A DNA stretch of 64,000 nucleotides from Cephalothrix simula. Its lineage: Eukaryota; Nemertea; Palaeonemertea; Archinemertea; Cephalotrichidae. Below are positions 15,464-25,769 of the stretch, one piece after another. Numbering within the stretch: position 1 is the first letter of the stretch; each line of letters opens with the position of its first letter. The position numbers and the translations under genes were made by a program. The notes under the pieces are model-generated. The model made no database searches and was not told the origin of the DNA. It saw only the letters and a program-made list of their open reading frames with translations. The DNA lies in assembly GCA_035591015.1 (NCBI GenBank), contig JAXIUW010218062.1:61679-125678 (forward strand), read 5' to 3'.

Positions 15464-17922
15464 GTTAATTGCCCTCGCAGTTGAGCCTCAAACTGCTGTT
15501 CTATTTTATTTGCGATACGGCTCCTGATTTTGGTAGCCTCTTTGTTGCTAAGGGTTTGATCGCTTTTTTGAAGAGTGAGTGCAAAGGCTAGACTTTTGCG
15601 ACCATCCTCAAAGTTTTCGTATAAATCAAACAACTCAACATTAGTCACGTAATTGCCGCCGGCTTTATAGATGCCTTGGCGCACATCTTCAGCCGGAGTG
15701 CTTTGGGGAACCAAAAAGGCAATATCCTCTAAAATTGGTGGCGTAGATGGAATAGGCCGCACGTTGACCACGGGTTGATAAGCCTTGCTGAGCGTGGCTA
15801 TGTCTAGCTCAAAATAGAAGGCTTCGCCATCTAGTTCTAGTTCATTGGTGAGCCGTGGATGAAGGGTTGCTACCTTGCCAAGCCTTTGGTCATTAAGCAT
15901 AATGTAGGCTGATTTATGCGGATGATCTGCTCCATCGGCACCACGAACATAGCTAACAGAATAGATCTTTAGTCGCTCTAATAGTTGCTCAACTATGCCT
16001 TTGCAATCAAAGAAATCAAAGTTGTTTGCGCTTCCCGACCAATCACGATGACTAGATTGACTGCCATAAATTAATCCGCAGAGCATCTGTTGCTCATACG
16101 GTAGCTGTTGCCCCTGATCAATGAACACAGCACCAATCTCGAATATACTTACCCCGGCTCTAAATCGCAGATTGCTCTTGGCCGTATGCAGTAACTCTGG
16201 CAACAAGAAACGCCGTAGATGACGCTTGTTTTGTGACAGAGGGTTAATCAAACTAATTGAGCTATTTGGCTTATCTTCAGGATAAATATTTAACTCGGCA
16301 TCACGAGAGACCAATGAATACGTTATAACTTCGTCCATGCCCATGCCAACCAGCAATGGTTTAATGCGCTGCACTAAAATATTTTCGTGATGGGGCATTA
16401 TTTGGACTTGGTCATTGCCCCTAATCAGGGTTGGTTGCAAGCGATTGTAACCGTAAATCCGCCCTAGTTCTTCTGTAATATCAACTGGATGGTTTACATC
16501 CATGCGATATGCTGGAGGCGAGATTTGCCACGGTTCGCCACGCTTTACAGTAAAATCTAGCTTGGTTAGCGTTTCGTAGATAAAGTCTTCGCCAAGACTG
16601 GTACCTAAGATGCGTTCAACATCGGCGATAGCTATTTCTATGGTCGGCGAATGATAGGGCTGCGGATAGCAATCTGCTAATTGCTGATTGATAGTTCCGC
16701 CACAGCTAGACACAATTAGCTCGGCAACCCGTAGAGCAGCCTCTACGGTATAGGCTGGTGAAAGATTCTTGCCAAACCGTTCCGATGCTTCAGTAAATAG
16801 TTTTAGAGACTGCGCCGCTTGCCTGATAGTAATATAGTCAAAGTTCGCCGCCTCAATTAGTATATTACAACTCTCAGGGCGTATCTCTGAGCTTTCACCG
16901 CCCATAATGCCCGCAATACCAATAATGCCTTGCTCATCGGCGATTACCGGTATTTTTGAACTCAATGGCCGCTCTTCGCCATCAAGAGTAGTGAACGTGT
17001 CGCCATCAGCGGCCATCCGCACGTTTATTTGCGGAATAGAGTTTTGGCTGCGCTGTTGCAATCGGTCATAATCGTAGGTATGCGTGGGCTGCCCCATCTC
17101 AAGCATTACGTAGTTAGAGGCGTCAACTACGGCATTAATCGGCCTTATGCCGGCTAGCTCAAGCCTTTGCTGAAGCCACTTTGGCGATGGCTTTATGCTT
17201 ACTCCCTCTACAAATACAGCTGAAAAGCGCGAACAAAGCTCTGGTTGAGGCAGATTAATTTGCACATACTCTGTGTTAGGTTGGCCTTGCTGAGGCAAAA
17301 CCTTAGTCGTTAAGGGTGGCTCACCAATCAGCACTGCGGTTTCACGAGCAATCCCACGCACAGAAAGCAGATGCGAAAAACCACCCTTAATGTCAAACAT
17401 CAATATTTCTTGACCAAGGTAGTCTTTAAGACTTGCGCCTACTGGAGCATCTTTGGGTATAATCATAATACCTTCATGGTCTTCGCCGCAGCCTAGCTCA
17501 AGCTCAGAGCAAAGCATGCCCGCCGATGTTACGCCACGCAGTTTTCCGGGCTTAAGTTTAATAAACTCATCTCTATTCTTGCCACTTCTTAGCACAGCAC
17601 CAACCAAGGCTAGCGGAGCCTTTAATTGGTTCGGTAACTCTTTGTTTACATACTGAATGATATTGTCGGCACCGGTTACCACAGTTACTGGTTCTGACTG
17701 GCCATAATTTACTTCTACTACACAAAGACGGTCGGCATTAGGGTGCTGACTAACAGCCGTAATTTCGCCAACTACCAGCTTATCAGGCGCCCATTCAGAG
17801 CCCAGTTCTTCTATTTGCTCTACCTCAAGACCGGCCGAGGTTAGTTTTTCAGCCAACACTTTGGTTGGTGGAAGATTACTTACATATTCAGCTAACCAGC
17901 TGACGGGTACTTTCAAAGCCAT
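15460..17922 (-). CDS. pheT: Phenylalanyl-tRNA synthetase beta subunit
   Basis: 820 residues, a full-length bacterial PheT. Domains in order: an N-terminal EMAP/OB tRNA-binding fold (VVGEITAVSQHPNADRLCVVEV, about residues 45-150), the B3/B4 editing domain (about 215-390, with NAVVDASNYVMLEMGQPTH), B5 (about 410-485), the class II-like core (about 500-700) and the C-terminal anticodon-binding FDX-ACB domain (about 725-818, PSTPPILEDIAFLV). It works as an alpha2-beta2 enzyme with PheS, charging tRNA-Phe. It is separated from pheS by 188 AT-rich bases, wider than usual for this pair. Confidence 0.97.
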   Translation of the reverse strand: MALKVPVSWLAEYVSNLPPTKVLAEKLTSAGLEVEQIEELGSEWAPDKLVVGEITAVSQHPNADRLCVVEVNYGQSEPVTVVTGADNIIQYVNKELPNQLKAPLALVGAVLRSGKNRDEFIKLKPGKLRGVTSAGMLCSELELGCGEDHEGIMIIPKDAPVGASLKDYLGQEILMFDIKGGFSHLLSVRGIARETAVLIGEPPLTTKVLPQQGQPNTEYVQINLPQPELCSRFSAVFVEGVSIKPSPKWLQQRLELAGIRPINAVVDASNYVMLEMGQPTHTYDYDRLQQRSQNSIPQINVRMAADGDTFTTLDGEERPLSSKIPVIADEQGIIGIAGIMGGESSEIRPESCNILIEAANFDYITIRQAAQSLKLFTEASERFGKNLSPAYTVEAALRVAELIVSSCGGTINQQLADCYPQPYHSPTIEIAIADVERILGTSLGEDFIYETLTKLDFTVKRGEPWQISPPAYRMDVNHPVDITEELGRIYGYNRLQPTLIRGNDQVQIMPHHENILVQRIKPLLVGMGMDEVITYSLVSRDAELNIYPEDKPNSSISLINPLSQNKRHLRRFLLPELLHTAKSNLRFRAGVSIFEIGAVFIDQGQQLPYEQQMLCGLIYGSQSSHRDWSGSANNFDFFDCKGIVEQLLERLKIYSVSYVRGADGADHPHKSAYIMLNDQRLGKVATLHPRLTNELELDGEAFYFELDIATLSKAYQPVVNVRPIPSTPPILEDIAFLVPQSTPAEDVRQGIYKAGGNYVTNVELFDLYENFEDGRKSLAFALTLQKSDQTLSNKEATKIRSRIANKIEQQFEAQLRGQLT

Positions 17923-18110
17923 TCAGATTACTAAAATAAAAATTATCACAACAAGATTATTGGCATTACGCAATAATCATCTTCAAATTATTTTTGAAAA
18001 TAACTCTCGGGAATTAATCCCAGAAAATATTCCTAAAAAATACTCTTAAAAATCACTTCTGAAGTAACTCCTTAAATAATTCATATAAGTTATTCACAAA
18101 CCATTAACCC
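17923..18110. other. AT-rich pheS-pheT spacer
   Basis: Very AT-rich, with a weak hairpin (GGGA, ATTAA, TCCC near 18008-18020). The pair is normally adjacent or overlapping, so this spacer may allow separate control of pheT, but I see no clear promoter or terminator. Confidence 0.4.
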
Positions 18111-19127
18111 TTAGAACTGATGATTAAACCTAAGATCATTTTGATAAAAATAACGTATGTCTTCAATACCATAAATCAGCATGGCTGGCCGTTCTACGCC
18201 AACACCAAAGGCAAATCCTGTCCACTGCTGGGGGTCGTAACCACCATTTTTAAGCACGGCAGGGTGCATCATGCCGGCGCCGGCAATCTCTAGCCATCCG
18301 CTGTGCTTGCAAATACGGCAACCTGACTGATTACAGAGGATGCAGTCCATATCAATTTCAATGCTAGGCTCGGTAAACGGAAAATAACTGCCCCGAATAC
18401 GGATTTGTCGCTTGCTTCCAAACATTTTTTGAGCAAAAAGTTTTATAGTGCCAATTAAATCAGTAAGGCGAATATTTTTACCGATGGCCATGCCTTCAAC
18501 TTGATAAAATTGATGCTCAGATCGAGTAGTTACATTTTCATACCGATAACATTTGCCGGGCAGAATAACTCTGATCGGATTTGGATTATGCTCTTGCATA
18601 CAGCGAATTTGACCCGGCGAAGTATGCGTTCTTAAAAGCGTTTTTTGCTCGCTCCAAAAGGTATCCCACATATCACGTGCCGGATGATGTTCGGGGATAT
18701 TCAGTAAATCAAAGTTATACTCTTCGGTTTCTACCTCTGGTGAATTATAGACAAAAAAGCCCATGCTACTAAATATTTCTTCAATTCTATGTAGCATTTG
18801 GCTCAGCAAGTGAAAATGACCTAACTGCGGACGACGCCCCGGCAGTGTTACATCAAGCGATTCTTGCTCGGCTTTTAATTTAATTTCGGCCTTAATCAAA
18901 TATTCTTGATGCGTCTTGAATTGCTCATCAAGTTCATTCCGAAGTTTGTTCGCCGCTTGACCTACTGTGCGCCGCTGTTCTGGCTCTATATTGCTTAACT
19001 CACGCAAAATATTGGTGATAGCTCCCTTTCGTCCCAAATAGCTATGGTACCAATCAGCTAATTCTTGTCGTTGTTGAATATTGTTTAAGCGGCTTAAAGC
19101 CTCACTGCGAATACTTTCTAAATCCAT
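18111..19127 (-). CDS. pheS: Phenylalanyl-tRNA synthetase alpha subunit
   Basis: 338 residues. It has an N-terminal coiled coil (about 1-90), then the class II catalytic core: motif 2 (PGKCYRYENVTTRSEHQFYQ) and motif 3 (GFAFGVGVERPAMLIYGIEDIR). The active-site GAGMMHP region is present, preceded by a CxxC-x4-CxxC cluster (CILCNQSGCRIC) that probably binds zinc, as in many bacterial PheS. The leftward order pheS then pheT is normal. There is no phenylalanine-rich leader peptide upstream that I can identify. Confidence 0.97.
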   Translation of the reverse strand: MDLESIRSEALSRLNNIQQRQELADWYHSYLGRKGAITNILRELSNIEPEQRRTVGQAANKLRNELDEQFKTHQEYLIKAEIKLKAEQESLDVTLPGRRPQLGHFHLLSQMLHRIEEIFSSMGFFVYNSPEVETEEYNFDLLNIPEHHPARDMWDTFWSEQKTLLRTHTSPGQIRCMQEHNPNPIRVILPGKCYRYENVTTRSEHQFYQVEGMAIGKNIRLTDLIGTIKLFAQKMFGSKRQIRIRGSYFPFTEPSIEIDMDCILCNQSGCRICKHSGWLEIAGAGMMHPAVLKNGGYDPQQWTGFAFGVGVERPAMLIYGIEDIRYFYQNDLRFNHQF

Positions 19128-19304
19128 GTGCTTGATACGCTATCTTCAAAAGTAAAAAATTACTTCGTACAGGCCAAAAACTGATTGAACTTTACACACA
19201 GAGGCAATATACTGCCCTCGTGCCACATTGAGTTCGGCAGAAAACTATAGCCTATTAAAGTCTGGCAAACAATAGCGCAACATTAAAATCTTATAGGACA
19301 AATA

Positions 19305-20870
19305 ATGATTAAAGTATCATCACATAAAATAGAGCCTGATATCACGACCAAGGTTGATGCTTGGGTTGTGCAAGTTTTTGAGGGTGAAGACCCATTAACC
19401 GAGCTATCAGGGTTAATAACTGTGCCAACGCATATTGTTGAATGGCTCAAAAATAAACTGAACAGCAAGGATTTTAAGGGTGAGCGTGGCGAGTTTAATG
19501 CTATTCCGCTAATAATGCCAGACTTTGGACCTCAATGGTTAATCTGGCTGGGAATGGGCAAGCGCAACCCACATAGTGATGCCAAGAGCTTTCCAAAGTA
19601 CCGCAATGAAGCCTTGGAGGCGGGCGGCAAGCTGGGTAACGGTCTGATGCAGCTTGATGTAAAAACTGCGGGCATTCTTTATAATAATCAGTTAACCAAG
19701 CCTAAACATGCTGATTTTGTACTCGGAGTATTGCTGGGCACGTACTCTTTTGAAAACTACAAGCAACCCAAAAAAGATGGTGAAGCCACAAAGTTTGAAG
19801 AATTATGGCTGTGCTCTACTGCGGGAAAGCATGATGGATTAGAAGCCGTTCAAGGCCGAGCAGAAGCCATTAATCTGGCTCGTGATTTGGGCAATCATCC
19901 GGCTAATAAAATGACGCCCACCATACTTGCCGAGCGTGCTGCATCCATAGCCAAGCAGTCTTCACAGACTACTATTGAATGCCAAGTTATGAATCCTGAG
20001 CAAATTAAAGCACAAAACATGAATCTGTTCTTGGCGGTGGGGCAGGGTTCTCAAGAGCCAGCACGCCTCATCACCCTAAAATACAAGCATGATAGCGCAT
20101 CTTCTAAAGACAAGTTCCGCTTGCTGGTAGTGGGCAAGGGCATTACCTTTGATACCGGCGGAATATCACTCAAACCGCCTGCAAACATGGACGAGATGAA
20201 GTTTGACATGTGCGGTGCTGCGGCCGTGTTAGGGCTGTTTAAGGGACTATCAACCTTAGAAATGCCTAACTCTAAGCGCAGTATTGAAGTGATTGGCTTA
20301 GTGCCAACCTGCGAGAACATGCCCGGCGGTAAGGCTGTTAAACCCGGCGATATTGTTAAAACTCATAACGGCAAAACCGTTGAAATATTAAATACTGATG
20401 CCGAAGGGCGATTGATTTTAGCTGATGCTTTATCATACGGAATAGAGCAGCATAAACCCGACCAAGTGATAGACTTAGCTACCCTAACCGGTGCTTGTGT
20501 TGTAGCCTTGGGACACCATGCCTGCGGTGCTATTAGTAATGATTACGCCATGCAACAAGCAATTTGCGCCAGTGGACAAGAAACCGGCGACATAGTTTGG
20601 CCGTTACCTAACTTTGACTACTTTGAAGAACAGTTAAAGGGAGTATATGCTGACCTTAAAAACATTGGTGACCGCTATGGTGGCACAATTACCGGCGGCT
20701 TGTTTCTAAAGAACTTTGTTGGTGATACCAGCTGGACACACCTAGATATTGCTGGCACCGCTTGGGCAGTTGATGGCAAGGCGCAGTTCTCTCATAAAGG
20801 CGCAACGGGCTTTGGAGTAAATCTACTACTGCATTATATTCAGTCATTAGCCAATGGTAGCAGTGCCTAA
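19305..20870 (+). CDS. pepA: Leucyl (cytosol) aminopeptidase, M17 family
   Basis: 521 residues. The C-terminal catalytic domain carries the M17 motifs: VGKGITFDTGGISLKP (metal-binding Lys and Asp), MKFDMCGAAAVLG and the signature NTDAEGRLILADALSYG. The N-terminal ~180 residues are the variable macro-like domain. It is a cytosolic dimetal exopeptidase, normally a hexamer, releasing N-terminal residues. It is divergent from pheS. Any DNA-binding side function as known for Escherichia coli PepA is not inferable here. Confidence 0.93.
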   Translation: MIKVSSHKIEPDITTKVDAWVVQVFEGEDPLTELSGLITVPTHIVEWLKNKLNSKDFKGERGEFNAIPLIMPDFGPQWLIWLGMGKRNPHSDAKSFPKYRNEALEAGGKLGNGLMQLDVKTAGILYNNQLTKPKHADFVLGVLLGTYSFENYKQPKKDGEATKFEELWLCSTAGKHDGLEAVQGRAEAINLARDLGNHPANKMTPTILAERAASIAKQSSQTTIECQVMNPEQIKAQNMNLFLAVGQGSQEPARLITLKYKHDSASSKDKFRLLVVGKGITFDTGGISLKPPANMDEMKFDMCGAAAVLGLFKGLSTLEMPNSKRSIEVIGLVPTCENMPGGKAVKPGDIVKTHNGKTVEILNTDAEGRLILADALSYGIEQHKPDQVIDLATLTGACVVALGHHACGAISNDYAMQQAICASGQETGDIVWPLPNFDYFEEQLKGVYADLKNIGDRYGGTITGGLFLKNFVGDTSWTHLDIAGTAWAVDGKAQFSHKGATGFGVNLLLHYIQSLANGSSA

Positions 20871-20927
20871 GCAAGCATAGCTCTGCATCGGCAACGCAAC
20901 TATTAGAAAAGCCTGTGTGCTGCTTAG

Positions 20928-21722
20928 CTAGCAGTCTTCGTTCAGTAAAACATCTAGCCAAGCTAGGGTACTGGTGGCCAAGTACTTGCGCCACTGATTA
21001 AGGCGGTGGTCGCCACCGTTGATAATCTGGAGCAGAACGTTGCGTTCAAGCAAGTTATTCCTGAAATTTTCTGAAAGCTGCCACGGCACCGCATCATCAT
21101 CAGTGCCATGAAATATAAGGCTAGGAGCCTTGTATAGACTAAACAGCTTAGCTAAAGTGTAGGGCTGGGCATCTTCTACGAGGCCGTAGGCAAGGTTAAT
21201 GTCTATCCAGTCTGAGGGCAATTTGTATATGCCGCTAGATCGCCATGCTGCCAGATCTTTGGAACTAAGCCGATTATAGACGCTGTGCGGAAAATCAAAT
21301 GATGGCGCAATGTAAACTAAGGCAGTTATGTTTTCAGCAACAAGGCAGTGATGCCAAGCAATAACCGCAGCCCCCATGCTTGAGCCAATCAACACCGTAC
21401 GCCGTGGCTTAAACGGCAACCAATTAAAAATAGCCATTAAGTCTGCCAAGCTATTTGAAAGCCGAAGATCTTCTAAACCACCGCTTGAACTACCATGACC
21501 ACGCAAGTCTGGAGCAATAAACTGCCAGCCACGACTACAAAACTCTCTGGCGAAGGCTTGGCACTTATCTCCATGCCGATCAGAGGCTAATCCATGGATG
21601 AAAATTGCCAAATCATCTTCAGATTTAGTGCCTGAATGCCAGTCAATATCTATATGTTCATGCGCAGATAATTGGATGCGATGCGTGGCGAGATTGGGCT
21701 TTAGTGCGTCTTTTATACTCAA
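20928..21722 (-). CDS. Alpha/beta-hydrolase-fold protein
   Basis: 264 residues with the alpha/beta hydrolase elements in order: an oxyanion-type segment (IFIHGLASDRHGDKC), DLRGHGSSSGG, the nucleophile elbow GSSMG (Ser at about residue 117), an acid (DDDAVPW) and a terminal His (GGDHRLNQW). It is soluble with no signal peptide. The frame can start only at TTG 21722, so the start is less certain. The substrate is not predictable; the closest resemblance is to small serine esterases or YbgA/FrsA-like peptidases of the S9/S33 type. Confidence 0.8.
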   Translation of the reverse strand: MSIKDALKPNLATHRIQLSAHEHIDIDWHSGTKSEDDLAIFIHGLASDRHGDKCQAFAREFCSRGWQFIAPDLRGHGSSSGGLEDLRLSNSLADLMAIFNWLPFKPRRTVLIGSSMGAAVIAWHHCLVAENITALVYIAPSFDFPHSVYNRLSSKDLAAWRSSGIYKLPSDWIDINLAYGLVEDAQPYTLAKLFSLYKAPSLIFHGTDDDAVPWQLSENFRNNLLERNVLLQIINGGDHRLNQWRKYLATSTLAWLDVLLNEDC

Positions 21723-21734
21723 TGTTTTTACGGG

Positions 21735-21799
21735 TTACTTACGGCTTGATTATATGGCTTGATAATATAGCTTTATAGCATAGTTTATAGCCGGCTTTA
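21735..21799 (+). repeat. Degenerate 13-bp tandem array (5 units)
   Basis: Five consecutive 13-mers, for example GATTATATGGCTT and GATAATATAGCTT, then TATAGCATAGTTT and ATAGCCGGCTTTA. The unit is imperfect but keeps its phase. It lies directly upstream of the hydrolase start. Confidence 0.65.
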
Positions 21800-22365
21800 A
21801 TTTTTTTTGATTCGCTTCTTGCTTAGTTATTAATTTCAATTACTAGTTGTTAATTAGTTGTTAATTATTAGCTGCTTAGCTTCAGTAATATTTTTTATTT
21901 AGTGCAATGCTAGAGCAATCATAGTTGTACTATACTAGGCTGTGCTTTATTAGTTTATTTAGGTGTTACCAGGCAATAATTTTACGATTTAGGTTCTTAA
22001 AAAATCATCATGCTAATTTAAGTAATGGTATAAGTTAATAATATAAGTTTTCATCGCTCAAGTAATTACTTAAATACTGCTCAAGCAACATCAACACATA
22101 ATTAAAAAACTAATAGCTAAACCCACTGAATACTTGTTGATAAATATGCTAATCAACTAAACTTACTTTACTAAATGCAGCCAAAAAGCTATGCGCATTG
22201 TACACCTAGTAAGATTATCAAAAAAAAGCATCTCTAAAAAAATCAGCGTTAATCGGCTACAATACCTAAACTGTCTGGGTAGTAGCGCATGGCTGTGCTA
22301 ATATAGACCGCTAGGCAGTAAACTTAGTTAGCGGCCAAAAAAAGGGTCAATGGAGTATTCAACCT
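21800..22365. other. Long AT-rich intergenic region before pncB
   Basis: About 570 bases without a supported gene. It holds a perfect 11-bp tandem pair (AGTTGTTAATT twice, 21845-21866) and many A/T runs. It presumably contains the promoter of pncB-nadE, but no strong -35/-10 pair is convincing. I see no RNA gene or riboswitch-like fold by eye. Confidence 0.5.
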
Positions 22366-23841
22366 GTGCTCTCTAAAATCATGACTTCTGTGGGGCGCGC
22401 CTCTCTTTTTACTGATTTCTATAGCCTAACCATGGCTAAGGGCTATTGGAAAACTGGTCAAGCCAATACCCAAGCCGAGTTTTATGTCTCATTCCGTAAA
22501 GCACCTTTTGGTGGCGGCTACATAGTATTCAGTGGTTTAAGCGCACTGCTAGAAATGCTGGCAGGCTTTAAATACGAAACCCCAGAGTTAGATTTTTTAG
22601 CTAGCCTTTCTGATAGAGCCGGCAAGCCCTTCTTTGAACCTGATTTTTTAGACTATCTGCAAAACTCATTTAGCCTAGATTGCACCATAGATGCCGTAAG
22701 TGAGGGCAGCATAATTTTTCCTCAAGAACCCGTTCTTCGGGTTAGGGGCTCAATTCTTCAGGCGCAATTAATTGAAGGATTAATTCTTAATACGCTTAAT
22801 TTTCAGAGTCTTATCAGCACTAAGGCGGCACGTATTTGTCATGCGGCAGGCTCTAAGCCCGTGGTTGATTTTGGTCTGCGCCGTGCGCAAGGTGTTGATG
22901 GTGCTCTGTCAGCGACTAGAGCCAGCTATGTGGGCGGCATAAGCGGAACATCTAACGTCTTAGCCGCTAATCTGTGGAATATTCCCGTGGTCGGGACGCA
23001 TGCTCATAGTTGGGTTATGAGCTTCTCTTCAGAGCTAGCGGCGTTTTCTAGTTATGCGAAAATTTTTCCTGATGAGGCCGTCATGCTGATTGATACCTAC
23101 AGTAGCGCACAGGGTATTAAAAATGCGGTACAAGTAGCCCTTGAAATGCGGCAGCGAGGACAACAACTTAGGGGAATACGCATTGATAGTGGCGACTTAG
23201 CTTATTTTAGTAAAATGGCTCGCCTACAGTTAAATAAGGCCGGTTTGCATGACGTTAAAATTATTGCCAGCAACGAAATTGATGAATACATTATAGAAAG
23301 CCTCAATTTACAGCAGGCGCCAATTGACGTCTGGGGAGTTGGCACTAAACTAGTTACCGGCGATGGTGATTCGGCTTTGTCTGGCGTTTATAAACTTTCA
23401 GCAGTGCATGATGGTCAACGCTGGAAAAGTCGCCTCAAGGTTTCTGAGCAAAAGATAAAAATAAGCCTTCCCGGCCCCTTAGAATGTTATCGTTTCTTTA
23501 ATACTGATGGCCACATGGTCTTTGATGCCGTACTTGGTGCCGATGAAGACCCAAGCTTGGTGCAGCGAATTATCAATCCTGATGATAACACACACTACCG
23601 TTGCATACCCGATAATCACTATCACCAAAAACTGCTCCAACCCTGCTTCAAGAATGGAGCGGCACTCATTGAGACCAACCTAGAGACTGCCCGAGACCGC
23701 CTAAATCAGCAGTTAAAGCAACTAGATGCTAGCCATAAGCGATTGGCAAGGCCACATATTTATGTGGTTGGACTAAGCGAAAAACTTAATCAAACACGCG
23801 ACCTACAGATTAAATCTATGCGTAGAGAAGAACGTGACTAA
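22366..23841 (+). CDS. pncB: Nicotinate phosphoribosyltransferase
   Basis: 491 residues of the NAPRTase/NamPT family: DFYSLTMAKGYW at the N-terminus, VDFGLRRAQGVDGALSATRA, VGGISGTSNVLAA, the catalytic-region GTHAHSWVMSF, and the phosphate-binding RIDSGDL. The length matches the longer type found in Gram-positives and many environmental bacteria. It converts nicotinate and PRPP to nicotinate mononucleotide, the first step of the Preiss-Handler route. GTG 22366 is placed after GGAG at 22352; ATG 22381 is an alternative start. It overlaps nadE by eight bases, forming a compact salvage operon. Confidence 0.93.
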   Translation: MLSKIMTSVGRASLFTDFYSLTMAKGYWKTGQANTQAEFYVSFRKAPFGGGYIVFSGLSALLEMLAGFKYETPELDFLASLSDRAGKPFFEPDFLDYLQNSFSLDCTIDAVSEGSIIFPQEPVLRVRGSILQAQLIEGLILNTLNFQSLISTKAARICHAAGSKPVVDFGLRRAQGVDGALSATRASYVGGISGTSNVLAANLWNIPVVGTHAHSWVMSFSSELAAFSSYAKIFPDEAVMLIDTYSSAQGIKNAVQVALEMRQRGQQLRGIRIDSGDLAYFSKMARLQLNKAGLHDVKIIASNEIDEYIIESLNLQQAPIDVWGVGTKLVTGDGDSALSGVYKLSAVHDGQRWKSRLKVSEQKIKISLPGPLECYRFFNTDGHMVFDAVLGADEDPSLVQRIINPDDNTHYRCIPDNHYHQKLLQPCFKNGAALIETNLETARDRLNQQLKQLDASHKRLARPHIYVVGLSEKLNQTRDLQIKSMRREERD

Positions 23842-25762
23842 CCGACTAGTCGCCGCAGCCAGCCTTAATCAAACGCCCTTAGATTGGAGTGGCAATCAAC
23901 GGCGCATCATCGCTGCTCTTAAAGAAGCCCAACAGCAGCAAGTGGTAGCACTGTGCTTGCCAGAGCTCTGCATATCTGGTTATGGCTGTGAAGACTGCTT
24001 CTTACTGCCTGAGACGGCTGCTAAGGCTTGGAAAAGCCTAATCAATGTAATACCCTACACCACGGGACTATTGGTAACGCTGGGCTTACCACTGCATCAT
24101 GCTGGCCAGCTTTACAATGCCGTAGCCGTAGTGCTAAATGGCCAATTACAAGGATTAGTCGCTAAAAAAGAACTCGCCAACTATGGTGTTTACTACGAGA
24201 AGCGTTGGTTTAGCACTTGGAGAAGCCGAAATATAGAAACTTATCAATCATTTGATGGTCAATCTATTCAGCTGGGGCCAAATATATTTGCTTGGGATGG
24301 TTGGCAAGTTGGCATAGAAATCTGCGAAGAAGCCTGGATAAATGCCCATCAGTGCAATTTTGATGGCATTGATTTAGTCATGCACAGCAGTGCCAGCCAC
24401 TATGAGTTTTCAAAGCAACTTCGCACTGAAGCTCTATTCACTCGCCGCTCACAACAATTCAAGACTAATTATGCCTACGCAAACCTACTTGGCAATGAGG
24501 CTGGTCGCTGTATTTATAGTGGAAACTCAACACTAATTAGCAATGGCAGCATACTAAAGCAAGCACCGCTATTTGCCTTTGATGACTATAATTTGATTAG
24601 TGCCTTAATGCCGGCTCAAACAAATATCACAGCTTCAACAGCAAGTTCAATGTTAGGTACAGAAGATATGGCACCGGACATGGCTTTGGGGAAGGCTTTG
24701 ACCATGACTTCGGACATAACTTCAGATATAACCGCCGACACGGTATTGCCCAAAAATATTGCGGTTGATACTCATTATGCCGAGTTTACTGCTGCAGTAG
24801 CCCTAGGGCTATGGGACTACCTCAGGAAGAGCGGCGCATGCGGCTTTCAACTTTCATTAAGCGGCGGCATAGATTCTAGTGCTGTAGCCTTTTTGGTGTC
24901 TGAGATGCTACAGCGAGCAGTGGCTAAGGCTTCACCAGATGAGCTAAGAAAGGTCTTTAGATTAAATGCAGACCAGCCCCTGAACGCAGACCAGCTGATG
25001 CCTAAAGTTCTGTATACATTGTATCAGGCCAGCTCTAATTCATCCGAGCATACCCGTAAGGCGGCGCAGGCTGTGGCCCAGGCCATCGCTGCCGAGCATG
25101 ATCAGCTAAATATTCAGCCCTTGGTTGAAGCCTACGAAGGCTTAGTTTCAGAGATAATTGGTCGTGAGTTAAATTGGAGTACTGATGATCTTGCCCGACA
25201 GAATATTCAGGCACGAGTTCGCTCACCGGGGCTGTGGATGTTGGCCAACTTACGAGGCTTACTGTTACTATCTACGGCTAATCGTAGCGAGGCTGCCGTT
25301 GGCTACCTGACTATTGATGGCGACAGTAGCGGTGGTCTAGCTCCCTTGGCTGGTGTGTCTAAAGAATTTCTAAAGAGCTGGATGCGGTGGTTAAAAGAAC
25401 AACGACCACAATTTAGTGCAGCCATAGATCAAGTCTTAAAACTGCCTCCAACGGCTGAATTACGACCGAGTATTCAAAGTGATGAGGCCGACCTAATGCC
25501 TTACTCCATCCTAGATTTTATAGAACACAAGCGCATTGCTGAGCGACTGAGCTGGGCAGATATCAACGAGCAGCTTAAGGCTAAGTTCTCTGACTATCCA
25601 ACTGAAACCTTAAGCACTTTCTTAGAAAAGTTCAAAAGTATGCACCGTGTTACCCAATGGAAGCGTGAACGCTTGGCACCATCGTTTCATATTGATGACC
25701 ATAGCCTAGACCCACGATTTTGGTATCGGCATCCACTGCTAAGCGGCACTGATGAAAACTAG
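23834..25762 (+). CDS. nadE: Glutamine-dependent NAD+ synthetase
   Basis: 642 residues. The N-terminal nitrilase-like glutaminase domain (about 1-265) keeps the Glu-Lys-Cys triad (PELCISGYGCED, KKELANYGVYYEKRWF, GIEICEEAW). The C-terminal NAD synthetase domain (about 315-640) has the PP-loop SGGIDSSA and STANRSEAAVGY. It amidates NaAD to NAD+. Between the domains is an unusual ~55-residue linker rich in T, S, D and M, containing an in-frame 12-bp repeat. The start is GTG 23834 inside the end of pncB. Confidence 0.95.
   Translation: MTNRLVAAASLNQTPLDWSGNQRRIIAALKEAQQQQVVALCLPELCISGYGCEDCFLLPETAAKAWKSLINVIPYTTGLLVTLGLPLHHAGQLYNAVAVVLNGQLQGLVAKKELANYGVYYEKRWFSTWRSRNIETYQSFDGQSIQLGPNIFAWDGWQVGIEICEEAWINAHQCNFDGIDLVMHSSASHYEFSKQLRTEALFTRRSQQFKTNYAYANLLGNEAGRCIYSGNSTLISNGSILKQAPLFAFDDYNLISALMPAQTNITASTASSMLGTEDMAPDMALGKALTMTSDITSDITADTVLPKNIAVDTHYAEFTAAVALGLWDYLRKSGACGFQLSLSGGIDSSAVAFLVSEMLQRAVAKASPDELRKVFRLNADQPLNADQLMPKVLYTLYQASSNSSEHTRKAAQAVAQAIAAEHDQLNIQPLVEAYEGLVSEIIGRELNWSTDDLARQNIQARVRSPGLWMLANLRGLLLLSTANRSEAAVGYLTIDGDSSGGLAPLAGVSKEFLKSWMRWLKEQRPQFSAAIDQVLKLPPTAELRPSIQSDEADLMPYSILDFIEHKRIAERLSWADINEQLKAKFSDYPTETLSTFLEKFKSMHRVTQWKRERLAPSFHIDDHSLDPRFWYRHPLLSGTDEN
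24707..24742 (+). repeat. In-frame 12-bp repeat in the nadE linker
   Basis: Three consecutive 12-mers (ACTTCGGACATA, ACTTCAGATATA, ACCGCCGACACG) encode TSDI-TSDI-TADT. Similar 12-base steps (ATGGCTTTGGGG, AAGGCTTTGACC) lie just before. It sits between the two enzyme domains, where length change is tolerated. Confidence 0.6.
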
Positions 25763-25769
25763 TCAAAGG

